Shown piece by piece: positions 7,617 through 16,665 of a stretch of DNA of 35,268 nucleotides. The translations under genes and the position numbers were made by a program. Source of the DNA: Acidimicrobiia bacterium (lineage in GTDB: Bacteria; Actinomycetota; Acidimicrobiia; Spongiisociales; UBA5794); contig JALVQZ010000155.1 of NCBI GenBank assembly GCA_027036355.1, forward strand, positions 1-35,268. Reading direction: 5' to 3'. Every line of letters begins with the position of its first letter. Within the stretch, counting starts at the first letter, position 1. The notes beneath the pieces are model-generated. The model searched no databases, was not told the origin of the DNA, and saw only the letters and a list, made by a program, of their open reading frames with translations.

Positions 7617-9331
7617 CGCGACGGCACCTCGCGGAAGTGATTGGTGATCGGGAGGCGACGATCCCGTCCGAAGGCCTTGCGGGTGATCTTGACCCCGGGT
7701 GCAGCTTGACGCCGCTTGTACTCGTTGCGGTCGACCATGGCCGCCACCCGGCACACGAGCTCCTCGTCGAACCCGTCGGCGACGATGTCGGCGATGGATC
7801 GATCCATCTCGACGTAGCGCACCAAGATGGCGTCCAAGACCTCGTAGGGAGGAAGCGTGTCGGTGTCCTTCTGGTCGGGCCGCAACTCCGCCGAGGGCGC
7901 CTTGTCGATCACCGGCTGCGGGATCACCTCGCCGGTTCGGTTGCGCCACTCGGCCAGCCGGTAGACCATCGTCTTGTAGACGTCCTTGAGGACCGCGTAC
8001 CCCCCGACCATGTCGCCGTAGAGCGTCGCGTACCCGACGGCCATCTCGGACTTGTTGCCCGTGGCGACGACCATCCCTCCGAACTTGTTGGACAGCGCCA
8101 TGAGGATCGCTCCGCGGATCCTCGCCTGCAGGTTCTCCTCGGCCACGTTCGCCTCGGTACCGGCGAACGCGGGGGCGAGGGTGTCGAGGAACACCGAGAA
8201 GACCGGCTCGATGGGGATCTCGTCGAACCGGATCCCGAGCCGTCGAGCGAGGTCCCGGGAGTCCGACACCGATCCCTCCGAGCTGTACCGGGTCGGCATC
8301 GTGACCCCCCACACGGCGTCGGCGCCGAGAGCGTCGACGGCGATGGCGGCCGTCAGGGACGAATCGATGCCACCGGAGAGGCCGACGACGACCTCGGGGA
8401 AGCCGTTCTTCCTGACGTAGTCCCGCAACCCGGTCACCAACGCCTCGTAGACCTCCGCCTCCGGATCCAGCCGCGCCACCGAGGGCGGAACGACCGGAGG
8501 GTCGCGGCGCACCTCCGGACCGGCGGTGACGGGGATCGGTTCCCCGGCGGTGGGTCGAGGCGGCGGCAATGGGACGTCGACGACGAACCGCTCCTCGACG
8601 AACTGGGGGGCCCGGTAGATCGCCCGCCCCCCGGCGGCGAACACCATCGATTCGCCGTCGAACACGAGCTCATCTTGACCACCCACCGTGTTGACGTACA
8701 CGACCGCGGCGCCGGACCGTTCCGCCTCGGCGGCCAGCAGCGCCGCCCGCTCGTCTCCCTTCCCGACGTGATACGGCGACCCGTTGATGTTGAGGAGCGC
8801 CCGCGCCCCGGCCGTGGCCTGCATGGACGGGGGCCCGTCGGGAGCCCAGATGTCCTCGCAGATCGACACGCCGACGGTGACACCACGGATCGAGAACAGG
8901 ACCACCGGTTCGGTGCCTTCGGCGAAGACCCTGGCCTCGTCGAAGACGCCGTAGTTGGGAAGCAGGACCTTGTGGTAGACGCCCTTGATCTCCCCGCCGG
9001 CGAGGACCGCAGCCGCGTTCGTGACCCGCCGCGGCACCGAGTCGTCGTCGAAGCGGTCCGGCACCCGATCGACGAAGCCGACGACCACCGCGACGTCTCC
9101 CGACGCCTCCGCGAGACGGTCGAGCACGGCCAGGTTCGCGTCGACGAACGAATCCCGCAGCACCAGATCCTCCGGCGGGTACCCGGTGACCGCCAGCTCG
9201 GGCAGGACCAGCACGTCGGCACCGACGGTCTCCGCCCAGGCCATGGCGTCGAGGATGATCCGTTCGTTGCGGTCGAGATCGCCGACGACGAGGTCGAGCT
9301 GGCCCCCGGCGACTCGAAGATGTCCGGTCAT
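7613..9331 (-). CDS. nadE: glutamine-dependent NAD+ synthetase
   Basis: Last step of NAD+ synthesis: amidation of deamido-NAD+ with glutamine-derived ammonia. The 572-residue protein has an N-terminal nitrilase-type glutaminase domain with the triad Glu45 (LPELAVTGYPPED), Lys121 (YHKVLLPNYGVF) and Cys158 (SICEDIW). A C-terminal synthetase domain follows with the ATP pyrophosphatase loop SGGIDSS (319-325), ATGNKSE and the late Lys/Arg-rich segment NEYKRRQAAPG. The start at 9331 is chosen because the ATG overlaps the upstream ligase stop and begins the nitrilase strand; the longer in-frame extension runs through the ligase gene and is a shadow. It is the second gene of a four-gene overlapping operon. 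Confidence 0.96.
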   Translation of the reverse strand: MTGHLRVAGGQLDLVVGDLDRNERIILDAMAWAETVGADVLVLPELAVTGYPPEDLVLRDSFVDANLAVLDRLAEASGDVAVVVGFVDRVPDRFDDDSVPRRVTNAAAVLAGGEIKGVYHKVLLPNYGVFDEARVFAEGTEPVVLFSIRGVTVGVSICEDIWAPDGPPSMQATAGARALLNINGSPYHVGKGDERAALLAAEAERSGAAVVYVNTVGGQDELVFDGESMVFAAGGRAIYRAPQFVEERFVVDVPLPPPRPTAGEPIPVTAGPEVRRDPPVVPPSVARLDPEAEVYEALVTGLRDYVRKNGFPEVVVGLSGGIDSSLTAAIAVDALGADAVWGVTMPTRYSSEGSVSDSRDLARRLGIRFDEIPIEPVFSVFLDTLAPAFAGTEANVAEENLQARIRGAILMALSNKFGGMVVATGNKSEMAVGYATLYGDMVGGYAVLKDVYKTMVYRLAEWRNRTGEVIPQPVIDKAPSAELRPDQKDTDTLPPYEVLDAILVRYVEMDRSIADIVADGFDEELVCRVAAMVDRNEYKRRQAAPGVKITRKAFGRDRRLPITNHFREVPSR

Positions 9332-10464
9332 ATCCCGGCGACGGTCTCGGCGATGAGGAAGTCGACGACCGCCTGGAGCGCCTCGTGCTCCTCCGCTCCG
9401 TGCGCGATCGCCTCGTTGAAGACACGAAGCTGCTGGTCGGCGCTCGTGCCGCGGCGCAGGATCTCCCTGGCGTGCTCCACCTCTTCGACGCATCCGAGGA
9501 TCTCGGCATCCTCGCGGACCAGGTCGATGATCTCGTCGATGAGCTGAGGGAGCCCCACCAGCTCGCCGCGACCGAAGTCGATCAGGGACTCCGAGATGCC
9601 GTAGCGCTGCGCCCGCCACACGTTCTCCGAGATCAGCATCCGGCTGTAGGTCCGCCACCGTTGGTTCTCGAGTCGCCGCCGGTAGAGCATGGCCAGCAGC
9701 GACTGGTACAGGGCCGCCAACGTCACCCCGTCGTCGAGGCGGGTGCAGATGTCGGTGCTGCGCATCTCGAGGGTCGGGTAGCGGGCGCTGGGACGGATGT
9801 CCCACCACAGCCGGGTGCCGTCCTCGATGACGCCGGCGTCGACCAGAACGTCGATGTGGCGGTGGTAGTCGCTCCAGCCGGCGAACTCCTCGGGCAGCCC
9901 GGTCCGCGGGAGCGACCGGAACACCGAGGTGCGGTACGAGCGCAGCCCCGTGTCGGTGCCTTGCCAGAACGGCGACGACGTCGACAACGCCAGGAGATGC
10001 GGGAGGAAGTAGGTGACCTGGTTCATCAGGTCGATCCTGAGGTCCTCGTCCTCGATGCACACGTGGACGTGCATCCCGCAGATCAAGAGCCGCCGCACCA
10101 CCCCTTGGAGGGCTTGGGCCAGCAGGTTGTACCGTTCCTTGTCGGTGTGACGTTGACGCCCCCAGATGGCGAAGGGATGCGTCGACGCGGAGATGATCGC
10201 CATCCCGTAGTCGTCGGCCACCTCCGCGATCGCCCGCCGCAGCGCCGCGACATGGCCTCGCACCTCCTTGACGTCGGCGGCGACCGGGGTCCCGATCTCG
10301 ACCTGCGAGCGGATGAACTCGGGGCTCACCTGCCCCTCGATGATCTCCTCGCATCGGCGGAGGAGGCTGTCGGGGAGGTCGGGGACCAGGTCCCGGGTCT
10401 CACGGTCCACGAGGAAGTACTCCTCCTCGATCCCGATGGTGAAACTCGGTCGGTCCAGTCGCAC
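9328..10464 (-). CDS. GCS2-type carboxylate-amine ligase (YbdK/EgtA-like)
   Basis: ATP-dependent ligase of the glutamate-cysteine ligase 2 family, 378 residues. FTIGIEEEYFLVD near the N-terminus is the family signature with the metal-binding glutamates; SQVEIGTP, STHPFAIW, GMHVHVCIED and LEMRSTDICTRLDD are conserved positions. The length and the IGIEEEY start match the YbdK branch more than long plant or proteobacterial enzymes. The product may be gamma-glutamylcysteine or another gamma-glutamyl compound. The GTG start at 10464 has AAGGGGAG 5 nt upstream. It heads the operon with NAD+ synthetase, the aminotransferase and an unknown gene; the long reading frame continuing upstream is antisense to the M20 gene and is rejected. 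Confidence 0.9.
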   Translation of the reverse strand: MRLDRPSFTIGIEEEYFLVDRETRDLVPDLPDSLLRRCEEIIEGQVSPEFIRSQVEIGTPVAADVKEVRGHVAALRRAIAEVADDYGMAIISASTHPFAIWGRQRHTDKERYNLLAQALQGVVRRLLICGMHVHVCIEDEDLRIDLMNQVTYFLPHLLALSTSSPFWQGTDTGLRSYRTSVFRSLPRTGLPEEFAGWSDYHRHIDVLVDAGVIEDGTRLWWDIRPSARYPTLEMRSTDICTRLDDGVTLAALYQSLLAMLYRRRLENQRWRTYSRMLISENVWRAQRYGISESLIDFGRGELVGLPQLIDEIIDLVREDAEILGCVEEVEHAREILRRGTSADQQLRVFNEAIAHGAEEHEALQAVVDFLIAETVAGI

Positions 10465-10554
10465 GTCGCTCCCCTTGGTCTTCCCCCGGCAGCGTAGCGG
10501 GCCACGGCGCGCGTCCACCGGCGACCGCCCGGAGCCGGCGAGACGTTCGGGCCG

Positions 10555-10560
10555 TAGAAT
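10555..10560 (+). promoter_or_regulatory. putative -10 box of the M20 amidohydrolase gene
   Basis: TAGAAT, close to the TATAAT consensus, ends 9 nt before the ATG at 10570 with no Shine-Dalgarno sequence between them; a leaderless start is likely. The divergent gap to the ligase gene is 105 bp. Confidence 0.6.
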
Positions 10561-10569
10561 CACGTCCAC

Positions 10570-11742
10570 ATGCCGGATCTCGACGCCGTCGCCGCTGCCG
10601 CCGCCCAGGTCGCCCCTGGTGCGATCGAGCTGCGTCGAGATCTGCATCGCCATCCGGAGGTCGGTTGGACCGAACGGCGAACGACCTACGAGATCGCCCG
10701 CCATCTCAAGGCGCTCGGGGTCATCCCTCGGGTCCGACCCGACGGCACCGGCCTCGTCGCCGAGATCGGCGCGGGCGAGCCGATCGTCGGCTTCCGCGCC
10801 GACATCGATGCGTTGCCGCTCCACGAGGCCAACGACGTGCCGTATCGCTCCCAGAACGAAGGCGTCATGCACGCGTGCGGGCACGACGTGCACGCGGCGA
10901 TCGGGGTGGGCATCGCCTCGGTCCTCTCGACGATGGACGACCTCGGCGGCACCGTGCGGTTCATCTTCCAGCCCGCCGAGGAGCTCCTCCCCGGTGGAGC
11001 CGTCACGCTGACCGACGAGGGTGTCCACCGGGACCTGTCCGCCATCATCGCCTACCACGTCGACCCGTCCCTCGAACCCGGCCGGCTGGGGCTTCGGGTC
11101 GGGGCGATCACGAGCGCCTCGGACAGGATGGTGGTTCGTCTCCACGGGCCGGGAGGCCACACGTCCCGGCCCCATCAGACGGTCGATCTCGTTCACGTCG
11201 CAGCCCGGGTCGTGATCGACCTCCCTGCCCGGCTGCGAGCCGCGATCGACCCACGCCACGCCATCGTCCCCGTGTTCGGGAGCATCGCGGGAGGCCGGGC
11301 CGCGAACGTGATCCCCACCGATGTCGAGCTCGTGGGGACGATCCGATCCCTCGACACCGAACTGTGGCGCCGGTTGCCGAAACTGACCGAGCGTCTCTGC
11401 GCGGACATCGTCACCCCTCTGGGAGCGACGTTCGAGCTCGACTATCAGCAGGGGTCGCCCCCCGTCGTCAACGATGCCGCGGTGGTCGATGCGATCACCG
11501 ACGCCGCGACCGGGCTCCTGGGAGCCGATGCGATCCATGAGACCCATCAGTCCCTCGGATCGGAGGACTTCTCGTGGTACCTGGAGTCCGTTCCCGGCGC
11601 GATGATCCGCCTCGGGGTCGCCCGCGCGGACCGCACCGTGGACCTCCATTCGGCGTCGTTCGACATCGACGAATCAGCCGTCGAGACCGGCATCGCCGCG
11701 GGCGCCGCGGCGCTGCTCAGGTTGCTCGATCGTCCTCGATGA
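10570..11742 (+). CDS. M20 family amidohydrolase/aminoacylase
   Basis: Metal-dependent hydrolase of N-acyl amino acids, indole-acetyl-amino acids or similar amides, 390 residues, cytoplasmic. Signature blocks in order are LRRDLHRHPEVGWTE (about 19-33), GFRADIDALPLHE (78-90), MHACGHDVHAAIG with metal ligands Cys/His (about 99-111), FQPAEEL with the catalytic Glu pair, and AYHVDPSLEPG. A dimerisation domain follows (GGHTSRP), then a final metal ligand in HQSLGSEDFSWYL. The single-metal Cys ligand pattern places it with the AmiA/IAA-amidohydrolase group. It is monocistronic, and its last 26 bp overlap the 3' end of the convergent tyrA-like gene. Confidence 0.93.
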   Translation: MPDLDAVAAAAAQVAPGAIELRRDLHRHPEVGWTERRTTYEIARHLKALGVIPRVRPDGTGLVAEIGAGEPIVGFRADIDALPLHEANDVPYRSQNEGVMHACGHDVHAAIGVGIASVLSTMDDLGGTVRFIFQPAEELLPGGAVTLTDEGVHRDLSAIIAYHVDPSLEPGRLGLRVGAITSASDRMVVRLHGPGGHTSRPHQTVDLVHVAARVVIDLPARLRAAIDPRHAIVPVFGSIAGGRAANVIPTDVELVGTIRSLDTELWRRLPKLTERLCADIVTPLGATFELDYQQGSPPVVNDAAVVDAITDAATGLLGADAIHETHQSLGSEDFSWYLESVPGAMIRLGVARADRTVDLHSASFDIDESAVETGIAAGAAALLRLLDRPR

Positions 11743-12754
11743 GCATCAGGCCCTCGGTGACGAGGGCGTGGACGAGCGTCTCGGCTTCCCCAGGCCGGAC
11801 CGAGATCGTCAGGATGCCGCCGCCGCCGTACGTGGCGTGCCGGAGCTGGAGGTCACGCACATCCACGCCGCTGGCGGCGAGGGCGCGGCCCACCTTCGCC
11901 AGCTCGCCGGGACGGTCCGCGATGGCGATCCGGACCGGCACCACCGGCGGTGCCATCGCCTGGCGGATCCGGCGTGCCTCCACGAGCCGCTCCTCGAGGC
12001 CTTCGAGCTGCCCGGACGCCAGCGCGGCACGGGTCTCGTCGAGTAGATCCATCAGCCGCCCGATCGCGGCGTCGAGCTCACGCCGGTTGGCGGCGAGCAG
12101 CTCGAGCCAGGCGTGCGGGTCGGAGGCGGCGACCCGGGTCAGATCGCGGAAGCTCCCCGCGGCCAGCTCGAGCGCGGTGCCGTCCTCGGCGGCGAGGGCC
12201 ACCAAGCTGGCGGCGAGGATCTGTGGGAGCTGGCTGATCCTCGCCACCGCGGCATCGTGGTCGGCGGCACGCATCGGCACCGGAGTCGCCCCGAGGTCGC
12301 CGATGAGGTCGGCGACGATCGCTCGATCTTCGACGGAGCCCACGTCCTCGACGACGATCCACGCCGCGCCGCGGAAGAGCGCCCCTGAGGCGCCCTCGGG
12401 TCCGGTCGTCTCTCGCCCGGCCATCGGGTGGGTGGCGACGAACCGACCGAGTCGGCGGCCTGCGGCGACGACCGGTTCCTTCACCCCGGTGACGTCGACG
12501 ATCAGCCCGTCATGATCGACGGTCGCCAACAGGTCGACGGTGGCGGCGAACGGGGCGGCGATGAACAGGACCTGGGGTGAAGATCCGACGAGCTCGGCGA
12601 GGTCCTCGCTCGCCTCGTCGAGGGCACCCTCGTCGGTGGCCCGCTCGAGGACGGACCGGTCCGGATCCCACCCGGTCACGTGATGACCCGCCTGCCGGAG
12701 ACCCATGCCGATGGATGCCCCGATGAGGCCCGTTCCGACGACGGCGATCCGCAT
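11717..12754 (-). CDS. tyrA: prephenate dehydrogenase with C-terminal ACT domain
   Basis: Oxidative decarboxylation of prephenate on the way to tyrosine. The 345-residue protein begins with an NAD(P)-binding Rossmann motif (VVGTGLIGASIGMGL, 5-19). It has the catalytic-domain segments VTGVKEP and THPMAGRETTGPEGA (the conserved HPMAG histidine), a helical dimerisation domain, and an ACT-type regulatory region (about 272-340; RIAIADRPGELAKVGRALAA) probably binding tyrosine or another amino acid. The start at 12754 lies 5 bp after the DAHP synthase stop, so the two form an aromatic-amino-acid operon. An arogenate substrate cannot be excluded. Confidence 0.93.
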   Translation of the reverse strand: MRIAVVGTGLIGASIGMGLRQAGHHVTGWDPDRSVLERATDEGALDEASEDLAELVGSSPQVLFIAAPFAATVDLLATVDHDGLIVDVTGVKEPVVAAGRRLGRFVATHPMAGRETTGPEGASGALFRGAAWIVVEDVGSVEDRAIVADLIGDLGATPVPMRAADHDAAVARISQLPQILAASLVALAAEDGTALELAAGSFRDLTRVAASDPHAWLELLAANRRELDAAIGRLMDLLDETRAALASGQLEGLEERLVEARRIRQAMAPPVVPVRIAIADRPGELAKVGRALAASGVDVRDLQLRHATYGGGGILTISVRPGEAETLVHALVTEGLMLIEDDRAT

Positions 12755-12759
12755 GGGGT

Positions 12760-13797
12760 TCAGAGGGAGAGACCCATGGCTTCGGCCACGGCCGAGATCT
12801 GCGTCATGAGGTCGGCGAACTCGCTGGGAAGGATCGCCTGGGCGCCGTCGACGAGTGCGGTCTCGGGAGACGGATGGACGTCGATCATCACCCCGTCCGC
12901 GGGGGCGGCGACGGCGACCCGTGCCAAGGGCGCGACGAGCTCACGCTTGCCCCCCGAATGGGACGGATCGACGATGACCGGTAAGTGCGACAGGCCCTTG
13001 AGGACCGGCACGGCGGAGATGTCGAGGGTGTTCCTCGTGGCGGTCTCGAACGTGCGGATCCCCCGTTCGCAGAGGATCACCTCGTGGTTGCCCTCCTTGT
13101 AGACGTACTCCGCGGCGTTGAGCCACTCCTCGATGGTGGCAGTGAACCCTCGCTTCAGCATCACCGGTTTCGGCTGGCGCCCGAGCTCGGACAGCAGCGT
13201 GAAGTTCGCCATGTTCCGGGTCCCGACACGGATCAGGTCCGCATAGGAGGTCACGAGCTCGACGTCGCGGGGGTCGACGACCTCGGCGACGAACGGCATC
13301 CCGAACTCCTCGCGGGCCTCGGCGAGGAGCTCGAGACCCTTCTCCCCGAGACCCTGGAACGAATAGGGCGATGTTCTGGGCTTGAACGCGTCGCCACGCA
13401 GGATGGTGGCTCCGGCCGCTCTGACGGCTTCGGCCGACCGGAACAGCTGATCACGCGACTCCACGGCGCACGGCCCGGCGATCACCGCGAAGTGCCCGCC
13501 GCCGACCGGGATCCCGCCGACGTCCACGATCGAGTCCTCGGACTGGAAGTCGCGGCTGACGAACTTGAACGGCTTGAGGACGGGAACGGCTCGTTCGACT
13601 CCGGGGAACGCTTCCCAGGGGAGCTGCTGGATCCGGATCCGATCGCCGACGACCCCGATGACGGTCCGTTGGGCTCCTTCGGACACATGGGCTTCGGCCC
13701 CGGCCTCTGCGAGTCGATCCAGGACATGCCGGATCTCCTCGGAGGTCGCGCCGGCCCGCATCACGATGATCAAGGATTCGTCTCCGTTCGCTGCCAT
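12760..13797 (-). CDS. aroF: 3-deoxy-7-phosphoheptulonate (DAHP) synthase, type I-beta with ferredoxin-like regulatory domain
   Basis: First enzyme of the shikimate pathway (PEP + erythrose 4-phosphate). At 345 residues it matches the Thermotoga-type architecture: an N-terminal ferredoxin-like regulatory domain (about 8-75, ending VPVLKPFKFVSRDF) and a TIM barrel. Barrel motifs are IAGPCAVES (106-114), GDAFKPRTSPYSFQGLGEKG, LKRGFTATIEEWL, LCERGIRTFE, and the DPSHSGGKRELV phosphate/metal site. The ATG at 13797 is preceded 9 nt upstream by TATCCT, a likely -10 box, so the mRNA is probably leaderless. A longer in-frame reading upstream has no family similarity. It is first in the operon with tyrA; in the family the N-terminal domain mediates feedback control by aromatic amino acids. 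Confidence 0.95.
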   Translation of the reverse strand: MAANGDESLIIVMRAGATSEEIRHVLDRLAEAGAEAHVSEGAQRTVIGVVGDRIRIQQLPWEAFPGVERAVPVLKPFKFVSRDFQSEDSIVDVGGIPVGGGHFAVIAGPCAVESRDQLFRSAEAVRAAGATILRGDAFKPRTSPYSFQGLGEKGLELLAEAREEFGMPFVAEVVDPRDVELVTSYADLIRVGTRNMANFTLLSELGRQPKPVMLKRGFTATIEEWLNAAEYVYKEGNHEVILCERGIRTFETATRNTLDISAVPVLKGLSHLPVIVDPSHSGGKRELVAPLARVAVAAPADGVMIDVHPSPETALVDGAQAILPSEFADLMTQISAVAEAMGLSL

Positions 13798-13806
13798 GGA
13801 CCCGCC

Positions 13807-13812
13807 AGGATA
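13807..13812 (-). promoter_or_regulatory. putative -10 box of the DAHP synthase operon
   Basis: On the minus strand TATCCT ends 9 nt before the ATG at 13797, the same spacing as at mgtE and the M20 gene. GGCGGG in between could alternatively be a weak ribosome site. Confidence 0.5.
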
Positions 13813-14008
13813 GGGGCTCGGACAGCGGCGACGTCTCGCGGGTATCGAGCCGGCATCCGACCGGCGCGACGGCGCGGCCCCGACACGGCACGGCCTTTCG
13901 GCCCTGACCGGCCCGAACGCCGAGCGGTACGCTGGGAACACGAGCAACCGTCGGCATGCCGTGCCGATCCGGTGTGCGCATGCCGCTTTCGCGAGGGAGC
14001 GATGAGCC

Positions 14009-15664
14009 ATGCGCAACCCGTCGTCCACGACCAACCGCCTCCGAGACCGCGCCATCGCCCTGGTCGCGCTCCTCACGATGACCGGCGCCATCGTCCTCGC
14101 CGGGGCCGGGACCGCCGAAGCCGCATCGCGACGCACCAACGGACGGATCGCCTACACCCGCGAGGGCACGATCTGGACGATGAACGCCGACGGCACCGAA
14201 CAGGCGCCACTGCTCCCGGCGACGATCTACGCAACCCGGTCCGACCCGGCCTGGGACCCGGGGGGCGGACGGTTGGCCTATACGGTCACGTCGGCGCTCG
14301 GTTCGGATATCTGGGTCGTACGCTCGGACGGGACCGACACCGTGAACCTCACCCAGACGGCGAGCATCGACGAGTCCCAGCCGGCGTGGTCACCGGACCG
14401 ATCCAAGATCGCGTACGTGCGGGACGACACGATCTGGACGATGAACGCCGACGGCACCGGACAGGCGCCACTGCTCCCGGCGTCGTTGCCGGTCAAGCGA
14501 TCCCATCCCGCCTGGTCGCCCGACGGATCCACGATCGTCTTCACGCGGTCCACACCGGGGCTGTCCTCGGAGATCGTGGCCGTCAACGCCGATGGAACGG
14601 GTGAGCACGCCTTGACCTCGACCCCGTTGGTGGACGAGACCATGCCGGCCTGGTCACCGGACGGCTCGAAGATCGCCTACGAGGCCGACGGACGGATCTG
14701 GACCATGAACGCGGACGGCACATCGCCGGCGGAACTGCCGGGACAGGCGGGACCGGGGTTCTGGAAGGATCCCTCCTGGTCGCCGGACGGAACGAAGATC
14801 GTCTACGTTCGCTTCGCGAGCCCGGCGGCAGGCGACGACGTCGGATCCATCGACGTCGACGGTTCGAACGACACCAACCTGACGACGACGTTCGGCACCG
14901 ACGAGAGCTCACCCTCCTGGCAGCCCGTCTTCGCGGTGGCCGGCCCCTCCACCGTCGGCCTCTTCGACCCGGCCACCGGCATCTGGAACCTGCGGGACGA
15001 GGACGACGCCATCACGAGCTTCTACTACGGCGATCCGGGGGACGTCCCGTTCGTGGGTGACTGGGATTGCGATGGGATCGACACGCCGGGGCTGTACCGA
15101 CAGTCCGACGGGTTCGCGTACCTGCGCAACTCGAACAGCCAAGGGGTGGCCGACATCACGTTCTTCTTCGGGAACCCCTCCGACGTCCCACTGGCGGGTG
15201 ACTTCGACGGCGACGGGTGCGACACGCTGTCGCTGTACCGACCCTCCGAGCAGCGGTTCTACATCGTCGACGAGCTCGGCCAGGACGGCGGAGGCTTGGG
15301 GCCGGCCGACTACTGGTTCGTGTTCGGGAACCCCGGCGACACCCCGGTGGTGGGCGACTGGGACGGCGACGGGATCGACGAGATCGGGCTGTACCGGGAA
15401 TCGACAGGGTTCTTCTACTACCGCAACACGCTCGACACGGGGGTGGCAGACGGGCAGTTCTACTTCGGCGATCCGCAGGATCGGTTCGTGGCCGGGGACT
15501 GGGGCGTGATCGACTGGGAGGACACTCCGGCGGTGTACCGGGGGGCGGATCGGACGTTCTACTTCCGCCATACGCTGACCGAAGGCGTCGCCGACTCGCA
15601 GCTGGTCTGGTCCACCGCCGGCACCCACTGGCTGCCGATCGCCGGCCACTTCGGGCTCGACTGA
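14009..15664 (+). CDS. secreted TolB-like beta-propeller protein with FG-GAP-like repeats
   Basis: A 551-residue exported protein. A signal peptide (about 1-38; hydrophobic ALVALLTMTGAIVLAG, cleavage near AEA-AS) is followed by PD40/TolB-type propeller blades (about 42-310), each with a PAWSPDGSKIAY-like strand and an IWTMNADGT strand. The C-terminal part (about 315-551) contains four modules of about 50-60 residues with the pattern FGxPxDVPxxGDWDGDGIDxxGLYR, resembling FG-GAP/VCBS calcium-binding repeats. No enzymatic motif is seen; binding or surface display is likely. GAGGGAG lies 10 nt before the ATG. A 54-base DNA repeat (14168-14221 and 14429-14482, one mismatch) encodes the same strand in two blades. 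A similar FG-GAP fragment occurs at 34793-35023. Confidence 0.85.
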   Translation: MRNPSSTTNRLRDRAIALVALLTMTGAIVLAGAGTAEAASRRTNGRIAYTREGTIWTMNADGTEQAPLLPATIYATRSDPAWDPGGGRLAYTVTSALGSDIWVVRSDGTDTVNLTQTASIDESQPAWSPDRSKIAYVRDDTIWTMNADGTGQAPLLPASLPVKRSHPAWSPDGSTIVFTRSTPGLSSEIVAVNADGTGEHALTSTPLVDETMPAWSPDGSKIAYEADGRIWTMNADGTSPAELPGQAGPGFWKDPSWSPDGTKIVYVRFASPAAGDDVGSIDVDGSNDTNLTTTFGTDESSPSWQPVFAVAGPSTVGLFDPATGIWNLRDEDDAITSFYYGDPGDVPFVGDWDCDGIDTPGLYRQSDGFAYLRNSNSQGVADITFFFGNPSDVPLAGDFDGDGCDTLSLYRPSEQRFYIVDELGQDGGGLGPADYWFVFGNPGDTPVVGDWDGDGIDEIGLYRESTGFFYYRNTLDTGVADGQFYFGDPQDRFVAGDWGVIDWEDTPAVYRGADRTFYFRHTLTEGVADSQLVWSTAGTHWLPIAGHFGLD

Positions 15665-15707
15665 TCCGGATCCGATGTCCGGGGCGCCGAGGGGACGAGA
15701 GACTCCC

Positions 15708-15713
15708 TAGCCT
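15708..15713 (+). promoter_or_regulatory. putative -10 box of the epimerase-acyltransferase operon
   Basis: TAGCCT ends 7 nt before the ATG at 15721. The surrounding GACTCCCTAGCCT resembles GACTCTCTAGGCT upstream of the alanine dehydrogenase gene, supporting a shared promoter type. Confidence 0.5.
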
Positions 15714-15720
15714 TCGCACG

Positions 15721-16665
15721 ATGCGACGGATCCTCGTCACCGGTGCCTCGACGTGGGTGGGTACCCGACTGGTGCGCGCCCTCGAGCGACGCGCCGGCGT
15801 GACCGTGTTCGCCGTCGACGAGATCCCCCCTGTGGAGCCTCTCGAGTCGGAGTTCCGCACCATGAGCCTCGACCGCCTCGAGTTCGCCCACTATCTCCTC
15901 GGTGTCAGACCCCACACCGTCGTCCATCTCCAGACCATCGACCGTTCGGCCGAACTGGGCGCGGACCGAGTCCACGAGGAGGCCGTGGTGGGCTCCCAGG
16001 CACTGTTCGGCGCGATCGGCAGGTGCACGACCGTCACCCAGATCATCGTCCGCTCGGACTCGGCGGTGTACGGGGCGGGTCCGAGGAACCCGTCGGTGCT
16101 GGGGGAAGCCACCGTGGCCCACGGCCGCCGGCATCGCCATCAACGCGACCTGGAGGACATGGAGCGCCACGTCCTGGCGATGGCGGCGGTCCACGAGCAC
16201 GTCCACTACACGATCCTCCGGCCGGCGCCGCTGTTCGGCCCCGACAACCCGAGCGCCCTGACCCGATACCTGAAGATGGCGACGGTGCCGACCCGCATGG
16301 GCTTCGATCCGCGTCTCCAGTTCCTCCACGAGGACGACGCCGTCGACGTCTACCTGCATCTCCTCGATCATCCGACCGAGGGGGTGTTCAACCTGGCCGC
16401 CCCCGGGCAGCTCTACCTGAGCCGCGTCCTGCGCCTCGGTCGCCGGCTGGCCCAGCCGCTGCCCCGCCCTGCCTTCCGCCGAGCCCAGCGCGGGTTGGCG
16501 CGGGCGGGGAGAGGTCTGCCGGCATCCGACGTCGACCTCCTCCAGCACGGCCGGGTGATGGACACCACACGGATGCGCCGCGACCTCGGGTTCGTCCCCC
16601 GATACACGTGCCGCCAGACGGTGCTGTCGGGCTACGGGAGGCATCCGGAGGGTGGGAACCCATGA
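15721..16665 (+). CDS. NAD-dependent epimerase/dehydratase family protein (atypical SDR)
   Basis: Extended short-chain dehydrogenase fold, 314 residues. The nucleotide-binding turn is ILVTGASTWVGTRLVRAL (4-21), in which Thr11 stands where the middle Gly of GxxGxxG is expected. HTVVHLQ and RSDSAVYGAGPRNP follow, the latter at the site of the usual S-Y-K triad, but I see no canonical YxxxK, so catalysis may be altered or lost. TILRPAPLFGPDNP and FLHEDDAVDVYLHLL are typical of the family. The start is the ATG at 15721; the longer frame upstream is antisense or off-frame to the propeller gene. Its stop overlaps the acyltransferase ATG (ATGA). From memory, an epimerase-acyltransferase pair of this kind (Rv0501-Rv0502) also exists in mycobacteria. 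Confidence 0.85.
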   Translation: MRRILVTGASTWVGTRLVRALERRAGVTVFAVDEIPPVEPLESEFRTMSLDRLEFAHYLLGVRPHTVVHLQTIDRSAELGADRVHEEAVVGSQALFGAIGRCTTVTQIIVRSDSAVYGAGPRNPSVLGEATVAHGRRHRHQRDLEDMERHVLAMAAVHEHVHYTILRPAPLFGPDNPSALTRYLKMATVPTRMGFDPRLQFLHEDDAVDVYLHLLDHPTEGVFNLAAPGQLYLSRVLRLGRRLAQPLPRPAFRRAQRGLARAGRGLPASDVDLLQHGRVMDTTRMRRDLGFVPRYTCRQTVLSGYGRHPEGGNP

